Shown here one piece after another: positions 53,621 through 63,248 of a DNA stretch of 64,000 nt. The stretch's first letter is position 1. Every line of letters begins with the position of its first letter. The notes under the pieces were generated by a model that made no database searches, was not told the origin of the DNA, and saw only the letters and a program-made list of their open reading frames with translations. Source of the DNA: Lacinutrix sp. (GTDB lineage Bacteria; Bacteroidota; Bacteroidia; Flavobacteriales; Flavobacteriaceae); contig NZ_JAQWGS010000027.1 of NCBI RefSeq assembly GCF_029238095.1, positions 1-64,000 on the forward strand, in the 5' to 3' direction. The position numbers and the translations under genes are program-made.

Positions 53621-54954
53621 TAGTTTATTAGGGACTCAAGACTAAAAGTAACTTTTATTCTTTTTCCAAATCTTTCAACTTCCATAGTTATACGCTTTCC
53701 TTCTTTATCATAAAACTTATAAATTAACTCTTGTAAAGTGTACTTTATGGTATCATTACCGTTAATTTTTAATATAACATCTCCTTTTTGAAGCCCAACA
53801 CGAGCTGCTGGAGAATTAGGTCTCACAAAAGAAATAGTATAGGCTTTCTTAACTACAAATTTTCTAGTATTGGTATAAACAGCTTGAACATTTATTGTAT
53901 TCGAACTCTTATTATCTTTACTTGTATTTGACATAGTATTAGGTTCATATTCTGTAACCAATCTTATACCTTCATTCTCTACTTCTAGCCCACTTTTATT
54001 ATAAATAAATTTGTTTTTAAAATTAGAGTTCCGTTTTAAAATAATTCTTGCGTTAGTGTAATCCATAATGATATTAAACCGTTTTAATATTTCGCCTCCA
54101 ATACTACCATTTCTACCTTTAATTTTTCTTAAAACAGATGTATATGTTGAGTCTGGATAAGCAACCAAAGGCTTTCGTAAAACAAAAGACTTTAAACTAA
54201 AAGCTTTTAGTTTAGAACGTTTACCATGAACACTACCACTTAAACCATAGCCTAAAAAATCGTCGAAATAATTATCTTTTATTACTATGCCTAAACTATC
54301 ATTTTCAAAAAGCCATAGTGCATCACTACTACCAGAATCTATTAATAATTTTACAGGAATGTTTTTATCTTTAATAGCAACTGAAACATTAAAATAAGGC
54401 TTATTATTATAAAACTCTAGCGCAAAAGTCTCACAAGCTTTACATGTTTTGTATTTATACTTTTCTGGAGAGATTAGTTTTATTTGCTTACTATTATAGT
54501 TAATATCTACCACTAAATCTCTAAATAAATCAAAACCTATAATACCATGAATTGGGATTCCTAATTTAGGTGCAAAATTTATTGTAGAATCAAAAATCAC
54601 GTAAAAATCTTGATTATAATTTGTAACATCTCCTATTTTAAAAGTATTTCCAGAAGATTTTAATGCAGGAACCTTCCCATTATTACCTAGCCCTTTTAAA
54701 TAAATAGTTTCAGCATTTAAAATCTCTAAAGAATCTGATGCCTTTAGAAAGTTAAACACAATTGGCTTACTAACTCCAGAATCTAGTAGAAAAGAAAGAG
54801 CGACACCATTAACTTCAACTGGAATGACTATAACATTATTAAGCAGTTTAAAACTAATTTTATCGACTCCTTTTTTATTATTTACAATATACTTGCCTTG
54901 TGCAACAGAAAGCAAAGACAAAAAGAGAAAAAATAATGTGATTTTTATTTTCAT
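53620..54954 (-). CDS. Retropepsin-like aspartyl protease with C-terminal PDZ domain
   Basis: Two D-S-G motifs (FLLDSGVSKPIV, LLIDSGSSDALWL); PDZ-like RPNSPAARVGLQKGDVILKINGNDT. Confidence 0.8.
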   Translation of the reverse strand: MKIKITLFFLFLSLLSVAQGKYIVNNKKGVDKISFKLLNNVIVIPVEVNGVALSFLLDSGVSKPIVFNFLKASDSLEILNAETIYLKGLGNNGKVPALKSSGNTFKIGDVTNYNQDFYVIFDSTINFAPKLGIPIHGIIGFDLFRDLVVDINYNSKQIKLISPEKYKYKTCKACETFALEFYNNKPYFNVSVAIKDKNIPVKLLIDSGSSDALWLFENDSLGIVIKDNYFDDFLGYGLSGSVHGKRSKLKAFSLKSFVLRKPLVAYPDSTYTSVLRKIKGRNGSIGGEILKRFNIIMDYTNARIILKRNSNFKNKFIYNKSGLEVENEGIRLVTEYEPNTMSNTSKDNKSSNTINVQAVYTNTRKFVVKKAYTISFVRPNSPAARVGLQKGDVILKINGNDTIKYTLQELIYKFYDKEGKRITMEVERFGKRIKVTFSLESLIN

Positions 54955-55029
54955 TGTTCATGAAGTTAAGAAATTTAATAACACAGATTAGACTTTTTTT
55001 TTGCAACTTTGTTATCTAAAATATATTTT

Positions 55030-56220
55030 ATGCCATCGATTTCTAAAAAAGGGCAATCTATGCCTCAATCGCCAATAAGAAAGCTAGTTCCGTTTGCTGA
55101 AAAAGCTTATAAACAAGGTAAAACAGTTTATCATTTAAACATTGGACAGCCAGATATAAAAACACCTCAAATAGCCTTAGATGCTGTAAAAATTCACTCT
55201 CTAGATATTTTAGCCTATACAAGATCTGAGGGTTCTGAACAATACAGACAAAAAATTGCTAAATATTATGCTAAAAATAACATCCATGTTAAGCATGACG
55301 ATATAATAGTAACTACAGGAGGAAGCGAAGCTTTATTATTTGCTTTTGGTAGTATTATGGATGTTGATGATGAGATTATTATTCCTGAGCCTTTTTACGC
55401 AAATTATAATGGTTTTTCAACTGCATCTGGTGTAAAAGTTGTACCAGTTATTTCTAAAATTGAAGATAATTTTGCATTACCTCCAATTGAAGAATTTGAA
55501 AAGTTAATTACACCAAAAACAAAAGGTATTTTAATATGTAATCCTGGAAACCCAACAGGTTATCTGTATTCAAAAGAAGAAATAAAAAAATTAGCTGCCA
55601 TTGTAAAAAAACACAATTTATTTTTAATTGCAGACGAAGTTTATAGAGAGTTTGCATACGATGGCGCCAAACATTACTCTATTTTACAAGAAGAAGGGTT
55701 AGAAGATTATGCTATTGTAATAGACTCTGTTTCTAAACGTTACAGCATGTGTGGCGCAAGAATTGGTTGTCTAGTTTCTAAAAATAAAGAAGTAATACAA
55801 ACCGCTTTAAAGTTTGCTCAAGCAAGATTAAGTCCACCAACACTAGCTCAAATTGCAAGTGAAGCAGCTTTAGATACACCGCAAAGTTATTTTGACGACG
55901 TTATAGAGGAATATGTAGAACGAAGAAATACTTTAATTTCAGAATTAAATAAAATAGAAGGCTTAAAAGTTGCAAATCCAAAGGGTGCCTTTTATTGTAT
56001 AGCCGAACTACCAGTTAAAAACAGTGATGCTTTTGCACAATGGCTTTTAGAAGATTTTGACGTCGATGGAGAAACAGTAATGGTTGCTCCAGCAGCAGGA
56101 TTTTACTCAACTCCTGGAGTAGGTTTAAATCAAATTAGAATTGCTTACGTACTAAACAAACAAAGTTTAATAAAATCTGTAAACATACTTAAAGAAGCTT
56201 TAAAAGTATATAAAGATTAG
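55030..56220 (+). CDS. Pyridoxal phosphate-dependent aminotransferase (class I/II)
   Basis: YHLNIGQPDIKTP...ICNPGNPTGYLYSKEEI...LIADEVYREFAYDG; SVSKRYSMCGARIG. Confidence 0.92.
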   Translation: MPSISKKGQSMPQSPIRKLVPFAEKAYKQGKTVYHLNIGQPDIKTPQIALDAVKIHSLDILAYTRSEGSEQYRQKIAKYYAKNNIHVKHDDIIVTTGGSEALLFAFGSIMDVDDEIIIPEPFYANYNGFSTASGVKVVPVISKIEDNFALPPIEEFEKLITPKTKGILICNPGNPTGYLYSKEEIKKLAAIVKKHNLFLIADEVYREFAYDGAKHYSILQEEGLEDYAIVIDSVSKRYSMCGARIGCLVSKNKEVIQTALKFAQARLSPPTLAQIASEAALDTPQSYFDDVIEEYVERRNTLISELNKIEGLKVANPKGAFYCIAELPVKNSDAFAQWLLEDFDVDGETVMVAPAAGFYSTPGVGLNQIRIAYVLNKQSLIKSVNILKEALKVYKD

Positions 56221-57233
56221 TGCTTATTCAACATAACATATCTCTAAAAAGCCACAATACTTTTGGTATCGATGTAAAAGCAAAACATTTTATTTCGGTT
56301 ACCACTTTAGACCAGTTAATAGAAGTCTTAAAGCTTAAAGACTATCCAAACAAATTAATTCTTGGAGGAGGAAGCAATATGCTTTTAACCAAGGATATTC
56401 AAGCACTAGTAATACATATTAACTTAAAAGGCGTTTCATTAATTAAAGCCAACGATAAAAACGTTATAGTTAAAGCAAATGCTGGAGAAAACTGGCACGA
56501 ATTTGTACTTTGGTGTATAGAAAACAACTATGGTGGCTTAGAAAACATGTCTTTAATACCTGGAAATGTTGGCACTTCTCCAATACAAAATATAGGAGCT
56601 TATGGTGTAGAGCTAAAAGACCACTTTGAGTCTTGTGAAGCATTAAATTTAGAGACTCTAAAGATTGAGGTTTTTAAAAATAAAGATTGTAATTTTGGAT
56701 ACAGACATTCCGTTTTTAAAAATGAATTAAAAGGCAAATACATAATTACAAGTGTTTCTTTTAAACTCTCAAAAACCAAGCATCAATTACACACCAATTA
56801 TGGAGCTATTGCTGCACAGCTTGAAACCATGGCCATAAGAGAACCTACTATTAAAGATGTTTCTCAAGCAGTTATAACCATAAGACAAAGTAAACTTCCA
56901 GACCCAAAAGAAATTGGTAATAGTGGGAGTTTCTTTAAAAATCCAGTAATTTCAATAGAAGCTTTCGAAAAATTAAAATTAAATTTTCCTGAAGCACCTA
57001 GCTATCTTGTGTCTCAAAAAGAAGTTAAAGTTCCTGCAGGCTGGCTTATTGAAACCGCAGGTTTTAAAGGTAAAACCTTTGGTAATTATGGTGTGCATAA
57101 GAAGCAAGCCCTTGTTTTAGTAAATTATGGTGGTGCTAAAGGTGAGGACATCTTGGCGCTTTCAAAATTAATTCAAAAAACAATTTATCGTATCTTTAAT
57201 ATTGAAATTGAAGCCGAAGTAAATATTCTTTAA
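56220..57233 (+). CDS. murB: UDP-N-acetylmuramate dehydrogenase (GTG start)
   Basis: HNTFGIDVKAKHF...LILGGGSNMLLT...NMSLIPGNVGTSPIQNIGAYGVELKD. Confidence 0.95.
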   Translation: MLIQHNISLKSHNTFGIDVKAKHFISVTTLDQLIEVLKLKDYPNKLILGGGSNMLLTKDIQALVIHINLKGVSLIKANDKNVIVKANAGENWHEFVLWCIENNYGGLENMSLIPGNVGTSPIQNIGAYGVELKDHFESCEALNLETLKIEVFKNKDCNFGYRHSVFKNELKGKYIITSVSFKLSKTKHQLHTNYGAIAAQLETMAIREPTIKDVSQAVITIRQSKLPDPKEIGNSGSFFKNPVISIEAFEKLKLNFPEAPSYLVSQKEVKVPAGWLIETAGFKGKTFGNYGVHKKQALVLVNYGGAKGEDILALSKLIQKTIYRIFNIEIEAEVNIL

Positions 57234-57285
57234 TACAATAAGTTTACATTCCAAAAGTTAACCTAACAAAAGACAATAACAAAAC

Positions 57286-57816
57286 TTGAGCACTTCAACA
57301 GAACAAGACATAATAACGTTACTACAAAATGGAGATAAAAAAGCCATTTCGCTTTTATACGAGCATTATTCTGGTGCGCTTTTAAGTGTCATTAAAAAAG
57401 TAATAAAAGATAACGATGTTGCACATGATGTGCTACAGGAAAGTTTTATAAAAGTCTGGAAAAAAGGAAAAACATACGACCCTTCTAAAGCCAAACTATT
57501 TACATGGTTGTATCGTATTTTTTATAATTCTGCAATAGACAAAGTACGCGCTTTAAAGAACAAAACTACTAAAGAAGTCCAAATTGAAGATTCTAACGTA
57601 TATAAACTAACAACCAATAGTTTAAATCAAGACACTTTAGACATAAAAAAGCACTTGAGTAGTTTAGAATTAAAATATCAGGTAGTTTTAAATGCGCTGT
57701 TTTTTGAAGGTATGACTCAACAGGAAGCTTGCGAAGCGTTAAATATTCCTTTAGGAACCATTAAATCTAGATTAAAAATAGGGTTGCGTGAACTAAAAAA
57801 AATTTACAATCCTTAA
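57286..57816 (+). CDS. RNA polymerase sigma factor, ECF type (TTG start)
   Basis: VAHDVLQESFIKVWKKGKTYDPSKAKLFTWLYRIFYNSAIDKVR...GMTQQEACEALNIPLGTIKSRLKIGLREL. Confidence 0.92.
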   Translation: MSTSTEQDIITLLQNGDKKAISLLYEHYSGALLSVIKKVIKDNDVAHDVLQESFIKVWKKGKTYDPSKAKLFTWLYRIFYNSAIDKVRALKNKTTKEVQIEDSNVYKLTTNSLNQDTLDIKKHLSSLELKYQVVLNALFFEGMTQQEACEALNIPLGTIKSRLKIGLRELKKIYNP

Positions 57817-57824
57817 CAACTAAT

Positions 57825-58625
57825 GTGATGACTGTTAATAAAGACACATTTTTAAAATCTGATTTGTTAGAAAGATATCTAACAGGTCTAACCAATTCTC
57901 AAGAAAACCTTGAGGTAGAACACTATATTAATACTTTTCCTGAAGTAAAAGAAGCCTACCATACACTTGAAAATAAATTAGAATTAGTTGCTTTTGCAAA
58001 TGCAGAAGAGGCTCCTATACATTTACTAGGTTCAATTTTAGAAACATTGGATAATAAACCAGTAATGACTCTAAAAACCAAACCAAACAAATCGTGGTTT
58101 ATTTTTGGTATTGCTGCTAGCATAGCGACATTAATTTTTGCTGGAAGTTCGCTCTACTTTTTTGTTCAAAATCAAGATTTATTAGATGAAAACCAAGTAA
58201 TTGTTGATGAACTCTATGATTTAAGAAGCGATATTGACGAAAACAACTTAAAACTTGAGGCATTATCTGAAGAATTTTCAAGATTAAATAATCCTGAAAC
58301 CGAAAAATACATTTTAAATGGTAATGGTCGAGCCAAAAATTTGAAGACTATAGCGTACATCAATCCTAAAGAAAAAACATCTTTAATAGATGTGGTTTCT
58401 TTACCAATTTTACCAAAAGATCAAGAGTATCAAATTTGGGCAGAGTTACAAGATAAGCAAGTTAATTTAGGAATATTAAGTCCTTCAGACAGACGATTGC
58501 AACAAATTCCTTATACCAAAGATGCACTTGGCTTAAGTATTACCATTGAACAGAAAGGCGTTAAACCTAACAAAAACACCACAGACACTCCTGTAGCAGA
58601 AATAGAGTTAAAAATTGGAGAATAA
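57825..58625 (+). CDS. Anti-sigma factor, RskA-like
   Basis: Single TM (FIFGIAASIATLIFAGSSLYFFV); C-terminal LPKDQEYQIWAELQDKQVNLGIL...PVAEIELKIGE; directly follows the ECF sigma gene. Confidence 0.85.
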   Translation: MMTVNKDTFLKSDLLERYLTGLTNSQENLEVEHYINTFPEVKEAYHTLENKLELVAFANAEEAPIHLLGSILETLDNKPVMTLKTKPNKSWFIFGIAASIATLIFAGSSLYFFVQNQDLLDENQVIVDELYDLRSDIDENNLKLEALSEEFSRLNNPETEKYILNGNGRAKNLKTIAYINPKEKTSLIDVVSLPILPKDQEYQIWAELQDKQVNLGILSPSDRRLQQIPYTKDALGLSITIEQKGVKPNKNTTDTPVAEIELKIGE

Positions 58626-58629
58626 AACT

Positions 58630-59058
58630 TTATTGAGAATAAAAAAAAGCGCCTACCATTCCAAAGTTTACACCGTAAACATTAGCATCGTAAAAATTAG
58701 TTGCAAAAGCACCTGGATAAGTCTCAATACCACTAAAACCTTTAGCACTACTTACAATTAAATACAATACTGCTGCGCCAACTGCTCCACCCAATACTTG
58801 AGCTATAATATATCCAGGCAATTCTTTACTATTAAATCGTCCTCCCATAAATAGTCCAATAGAAACTGCTGGATTAAAATGACCACCCGAAATATGGCCT
58901 AAAGCATAAGCTCCTGTAAGAACCGTAAGTCCAAATGCTAGTGAGACTCCTACAAGTCCAATACCTACATCTGCAACACCTGCAGCTAATACTGCACTAC
59001 CACAACCACCAAGTACTAACCAGAAAGTACCAATAAATTCTGCTAATAGTTTTTTCAT
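58630..59058 (-). pseudogene. Truncated aquaporin Z-like MIP channel (N-terminal half only)
   Basis: [27 protein letters not shown]...[20 protein letters not shown] contains the first NPA, but the protein ends at 142 aa ([10 protein letters not shown]) without the second NPA half. Confidence 0.75.
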
Positions 59059-59225
59059 AATAATAATTAATTTAAAGTTATGACTTCAATTTAATAAGAT
59101 TACTCTCTTTTTTAACAATTACACTATGATTAATTAACTAAAATTTCAATAAAATTGATTAAATGCAAAAAAATTAGTTAAATGGAATATAGATTACACA
59201 TTAAGCAACATTGATATAAAACTAT

Positions 59226-59233
59226 TATCTTTG
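59226..59233 (+). promoter_or_regulatory. -7 element TATCTTTG upstream of the 59260 ORF
   Basis: TAnnTTTG 26 nt from a GTG start; no TTG at 17-23 nt spacing. Confidence 0.35.
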
Positions 59234-59259
59234 TATTATAATATCTTAAACAAATTAAC

Positions 59260-59463
59260 GTGAAATTTTTTTTACTTACTTTAGCTTTGTTAGCTATAGC
59301 TGTTGGAGGAATTGCCATTAAAATATGGGCAAAAAAAGATGGTAAATTTGCTGGAACATGTGCAAGTCAGAATCCTATGTTAAATAAAGAAGGTGAATCT
59401 TGTGGTTTCTGCGGTAAAACTTCAGACCAGTTCGAGAACTGCAACGAAACACAACATTCATAA
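59260..59463 (+). CDS. Small Cys-containing membrane/secreted protein (GTG start)
   Basis: N-terminal TM; C-terminal TCASQNPMLNKEGESCGFCGKTSDQFENC. Confidence 0.65.
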   Translation: MKFFLLTLALLAIAVGGIAIKIWAKKDGKFAGTCASQNPMLNKEGESCGFCGKTSDQFENCNETQHS

Positions 59464-59469
59464 TATTTT

Positions 59470-60582
59470 ATGAATTTACTTGACGTTATTTTCTACAGCT
59501 TCGTGGTTGTAGTATTTATTCAAGTTATTTACTATGGAGTACTTTTTGGAAGTTTTGCATTTATAAAATTAGATAAGAAACCTTTTAAAAACCTTCCAGT
59601 ATCTGTATTAATCTGTGCAAAAAATGAAGCAGATAACCTAAAACAGTTTTTGCCTTCAATATTTAAACAAAACTATTCTAATTTTGAAGTTGTTTTAATA
59701 AATGATGCCTCAATAGACGAGACATTAGAGGTCATGGAATCATTTGCTGCAAAACACGCGAACACAAAAATTATTAATGTTAAAAACATTGAAGCTTTTT
59801 GGGCAAATAAAAAATACGCATTAACTTTAGGTATAAAAGCAGCAAAACACAACCACTTATTGTTTACAGATGCAGATTGCGAGCCTATTTCTAATCAATG
59901 GATTAGCGAAATGGTTGCTCGATTTACAAACGAAAAAACCATAGTCTTAGGTTATGGTGCTTACCATAAAATTAAAAACTCTTTCCTTAATAAGTTAATT
60001 CGCTACGAAACTTTATTAACTGCTATTCAATACTTTTCTTTAGCAAAATTAGGGATGCCTTTTATGGGAGTTGGAAGAAACCTAGCCTACAGTAGAGAAG
60101 AATTTTTTAAAACTAATGGATTTATTAAACATATAGATGTGCGTTCTGGTGATGACGATTTGTTTATTAACGAAGCTGCACATTCCGGAAATACAGCAAT
60201 TTGCTTTACAAAAGAAAGTTTTACAACTTCTAATCCTAAAACCACATATAATAAATGGTTTCGTCAAAAACGAAGACATGTCTCAACTGCCAATCGCTAT
60301 CAATTTAAACACAAATCCATTTTAGCTCTATTTTACATTACTCAAGTGTTATTTTGGGTGCTTTCAATTACTTTATTAATTTTCTTTTTTTACTGGCAAT
60401 TTGTAGCATCTCTAATCATTTTTAGATTAATTATTCAATATTTAGCAGTTGGCTTTTCAGCAAAAAAATTAAACGAAACCGATGTGCTTTATTTACTTCC
60501 TTTTCTCGAACTGTTTTTAATTGGTTTTCAATTAACTATATTTATAGCAAATCTTATTTCAAAACCAAACTATTGGAAGTAG
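59470..60582 (+). CDS. Glycosyltransferase family 2 membrane protein
   Basis: PVSVLICAKNEADNLKQFLPSIFKQNYSNFEVVLINDASIDET; QKRRHVST motif; C-terminal TMs. Confidence 0.88.
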   Translation: MNLLDVIFYSFVVVVFIQVIYYGVLFGSFAFIKLDKKPFKNLPVSVLICAKNEADNLKQFLPSIFKQNYSNFEVVLINDASIDETLEVMESFAAKHANTKIINVKNIEAFWANKKYALTLGIKAAKHNHLLFTDADCEPISNQWISEMVARFTNEKTIVLGYGAYHKIKNSFLNKLIRYETLLTAIQYFSLAKLGMPFMGVGRNLAYSREEFFKTNGFIKHIDVRSGDDDLFINEAAHSGNTAICFTKESFTTSNPKTTYNKWFRQKRRHVSTANRYQFKHKSILALFYITQVLFWVLSITLLIFFFYWQFVASLIIFRLIIQYLAVGFSAKKLNETDVLYLLPFLELFLIGFQLTIFIANLISKPNYWK

Positions 60583-61118
60583 AAGAAGCCATTGCAAAAG
60601 CAAAGAAAAATAACCAAAAAGCCTTCAATTTTTTATTGGACGAATTTTGGGATTATGTGTATGGCTATCAGTTAAAGCGTGTTACTAATGAATATGATGC
60701 TGAGGATATTACTATTCAAACCTTTTCTAAAGCCTTCGATAAAATTGATAAGTACGACGAAAAATATGCTTTTAAAACATGGCTAATTACCATATCTAAA
60801 AACATTCAAATAGATTTACATAGGAAAGAAAAAAGCTCTATTAATTCTAAAATAACAGATCATGAAGATGACAAAGTGTATCGTTTACTAGACGACTCTC
60901 CTTCACCTGAAGACAAATTAATTACAGAACAAAATTTAGCAAAGTTACTACGTGATATAAAAAAACTAAAACCAAATTATCAAGAGGTAATTAATTTACG
61001 TTATTTTCAAGAACTAAGCTATAACGAAATTAGTCAAGAGTTAAACGAACCCATGAATAATATAAAAGTAAAATTGCTTCGTGCTAAAAAATTATTAGCA
61101 GAAATTATTAAAAAGTAA
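60573..61118 (+). CDS. RNA polymerase sigma factor, ECF type (TTG start)
   Basis: YDAEDITIQTFSKAFDKIDKYDEKYAFKTWLITISKNIQIDLHRK...LSYNEISQELNEPMNNIKVKLLRAKKLL. Confidence 0.9.
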   Translation: MEVEEAIAKAKKNNQKAFNFLLDEFWDYVYGYQLKRVTNEYDAEDITIQTFSKAFDKIDKYDEKYAFKTWLITISKNIQIDLHRKEKSSINSKITDHEDDKVYRLLDDSPSPEDKLITEQNLAKLLRDIKKLKPNYQEVINLRYFQELSYNEISQELNEPMNNIKVKLLRAKKLLAEIIKK

Positions 61119-62329
61119 TGCTCTCATTAAAAAAACTCGGTCCTGGTTTATTATTTGCAGGTGCTGCAATTGGAGTATCGCATTTAGTTCAATCCACAAG
61201 AGCTGGAGCAGATTTTGGATTAAGTTTGCTTTGGGCTTTAGTTTTAGTTAACGTTTTTAAATATCCATTCTTTCAATATGGACCACGTTATGCATCTGCA
61301 ACTGGAGAAAGTCTTTTAGAAGGTTATAAAAGGTTAAGCAAAGGCGTACTTATTACTTATTTTGCACTCACATTTGCAACTATGTTTACTATTCAAACAG
61401 CAGTAACTATAGTAACGGCAGGTTTAGCTTCAACTTTATTTGGAGATTTTATTTCTATAAAGCTATGGACTATAATTATTCTTTTTATTTGTCTAGCCAT
61501 TCTATTTTTTGGTAAGTATAAACTTCTAGATCGATTAATGAAAACTATCATTGTTACACTAACTATAAGCACAATTCTAGCTGTTATTTTAGCTTTTACT
61601 AAAACGAATAATCATTTATCTCTTATTCAAATTTTACCAAAAGAAAGTCTAGAAATTGGGTTTTTAATTGCCTTTATGGGATGGATGCCAGCACCTTTAG
61701 ATATTTCTGTATGGCATTCACTTTGGACAGTAGAAAAAGAAAAAAACACTAAAAATATAACTCCCAAATTAGCACTCTTCGATTTTAACATTGGTTACAT
61801 TACAGCAATCTTTCTAGGCATTGGTTTCTTGCTTTTAGGTGCTTTAGTGATGTTTAATAGTGGTGAGATTTTTAGTAGTAAAGCTGGTGTGTTTTCAAAC
61901 CAACTAATTATAATGTATGCAAACAGTTTAGGAAATTGGTCTTATGTCATTATTGGTATTGCAGCTTTTACAACCATGTTTAGCACAACACTTACTACAC
62001 TTGATGCTTCACCAAGAGCAATGAATAGAACTTTAGAATTATTAACTAATAAAAAACAAAAACTTGGTTATGTCTTTTGGATTTTACTCTTAACCTTTGG
62101 TACAATTTTTATTTTTTTCTTTTTCGCATCAGAAATGGGTTTACTTATAAAAATAGCAACTATTCTTTCATTTATTACTGCTCCTTTTTATGCCATAATT
62201 AATTATGCTCTAGTTAGCAGTAAACACACTCCAGAAAGGTGGAGACCATCTAAACCACTACATTTACTTAGCATTTTAGGAATTATTTTTCTAGTTGGTT
62301 TTAGTGTCTGGTATCTTACTATTTTATAG
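61118..62329 (+). CDS. Nramp family transporter-like protein with atypical TM1/TM6 motifs
   Basis: LGPGLLFAGAAIGVSHLVQSTRAGADFG in TM1; FMGWMPAPLDISVWHSLW in the TM6 region; 403 aa, multi-TM. Confidence 0.8.
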   Translation: MLSLKKLGPGLLFAGAAIGVSHLVQSTRAGADFGLSLLWALVLVNVFKYPFFQYGPRYASATGESLLEGYKRLSKGVLITYFALTFATMFTIQTAVTIVTAGLASTLFGDFISIKLWTIIILFICLAILFFGKYKLLDRLMKTIIVTLTISTILAVILAFTKTNNHLSLIQILPKESLEIGFLIAFMGWMPAPLDISVWHSLWTVEKEKNTKNITPKLALFDFNIGYITAIFLGIGFLLLGALVMFNSGEIFSSKAGVFSNQLIIMYANSLGNWSYVIIGIAAFTTMFSTTLTTLDASPRAMNRTLELLTNKKQKLGYVFWILLLTFGTIFIFFFFASEMGLLIKIATILSFITAPFYAIINYALVSSKHTPERWRPSKPLHLLSILGIIFLVGFSVWYLTIL

Positions 62330-62338
62330 AATACTTCG

Positions 62339-62346
62339 TATCTTTG
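62339..62346 (+). promoter_or_regulatory. -7 element TATCTTTG upstream of lipA
   Basis: TAnnTTTG 19 nt from the ATG; no clean -33 TTG. Confidence 0.4.
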
Positions 62347-62365
62347 TAACTTGAAAGAAAAATTT

Positions 62366-63247
62366 ATGAATACGGAAACTCCTTCAGTATTATCAGTTAA
62401 AGAAAGACAGCCTAAACCAAAATGGTTGCGTGTAAAATTGCCTACAGGAAAAAAGTACACAGAACTTCGTGGCTTAGTGGACAAGTACAAATTAAATACC
62501 ATTTGCACCTCTGGAAGTTGCCCAAATATGGGTGAATGTTGGGGAGAAGGCACTGCTACTTTCATGATTTTAGGTAATGTTTGTACACGTTCATGTGGCT
62601 TTTGCGGTGTAAAAACTGGAAGACCAGAAACTGTAGATTGGGATGAGCCTGAAAAAGTTGCACGCTCTATAAAAATCATGAAAATTAAACATGCTGTATT
62701 AACTAGCGTTGATAGAGATGATTTAAAAGATATGGGAAGCATAATGTGGGCAGAAACTGTAAAATCGGTTCGCAGAATGAATCCTGAAACCACTCTTGAA
62801 ACCTTAATTCCAGATTTTCAAGGTATTGAAAAGCATATAGATAGAATTATAGAAGTAGCGCCAGAAGTAGTGTCTCATAATATAGAAACCGTTAAGCGAT
62901 TAACTAGAGAAGTAAGAATCCAAGCAAAATACGAGCGTAGTTTAGGTGTGTTAAAATACTTAAAACAACAAGGACAGCGCAGAACAAAATCTGGTATTAT
63001 GCTAGGTTTAGGCGAAACACGCGAAGAGGTTATAGAAACATTACAAGATTTACGTGCTAATAACGTAGACGTTGTTACTATTGGTCAATACCTTCAACCT
63101 AGTAAAAAACACTTACCTGTAAAACAATTTATTACTCCAGAGCAATTTAAAGAATACGAAACTATAGGTTTAGATTTAGGTTTCCGTCATGTAGAAAGTA
63201 GTGCACTAGTGCGTTCTTCTTACAAGGCTCAAAAACATATAAATTAA
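62366..63247 (+). CDS. lipA: Lipoyl synthase (radical SAM)
   Basis: [43 protein letters not shown]; start trimmed from 62351. Confidence 0.97.
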   Translation: MNTETPSVLSVKERQPKPKWLRVKLPTGKKYTELRGLVDKYKLNTICTSGSCPNMGECWGEGTATFMILGNVCTRSCGFCGVKTGRPETVDWDEPEKVARSIKIMKIKHAVLTSVDRDDLKDMGSIMWAETVKSVRRMNPETTLETLIPDFQGIEKHIDRIIEVAPEVVSHNIETVKRLTREVRIQAKYERSLGVLKYLKQQGQRRTKSGIMLGLGETREEVIETLQDLRANNVDVVTIGQYLQPSKKHLPVKQFITPEQFKEYETIGLDLGFRHVESSALVRSSYKAQKHIN

Positions 63248-63248
63248 T

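Noticed and set aside
62203-62793. 196-aa minus-strand ORF over lipA
   Set aside because: Antisense to the radical-SAM core of lipA; no family motifs
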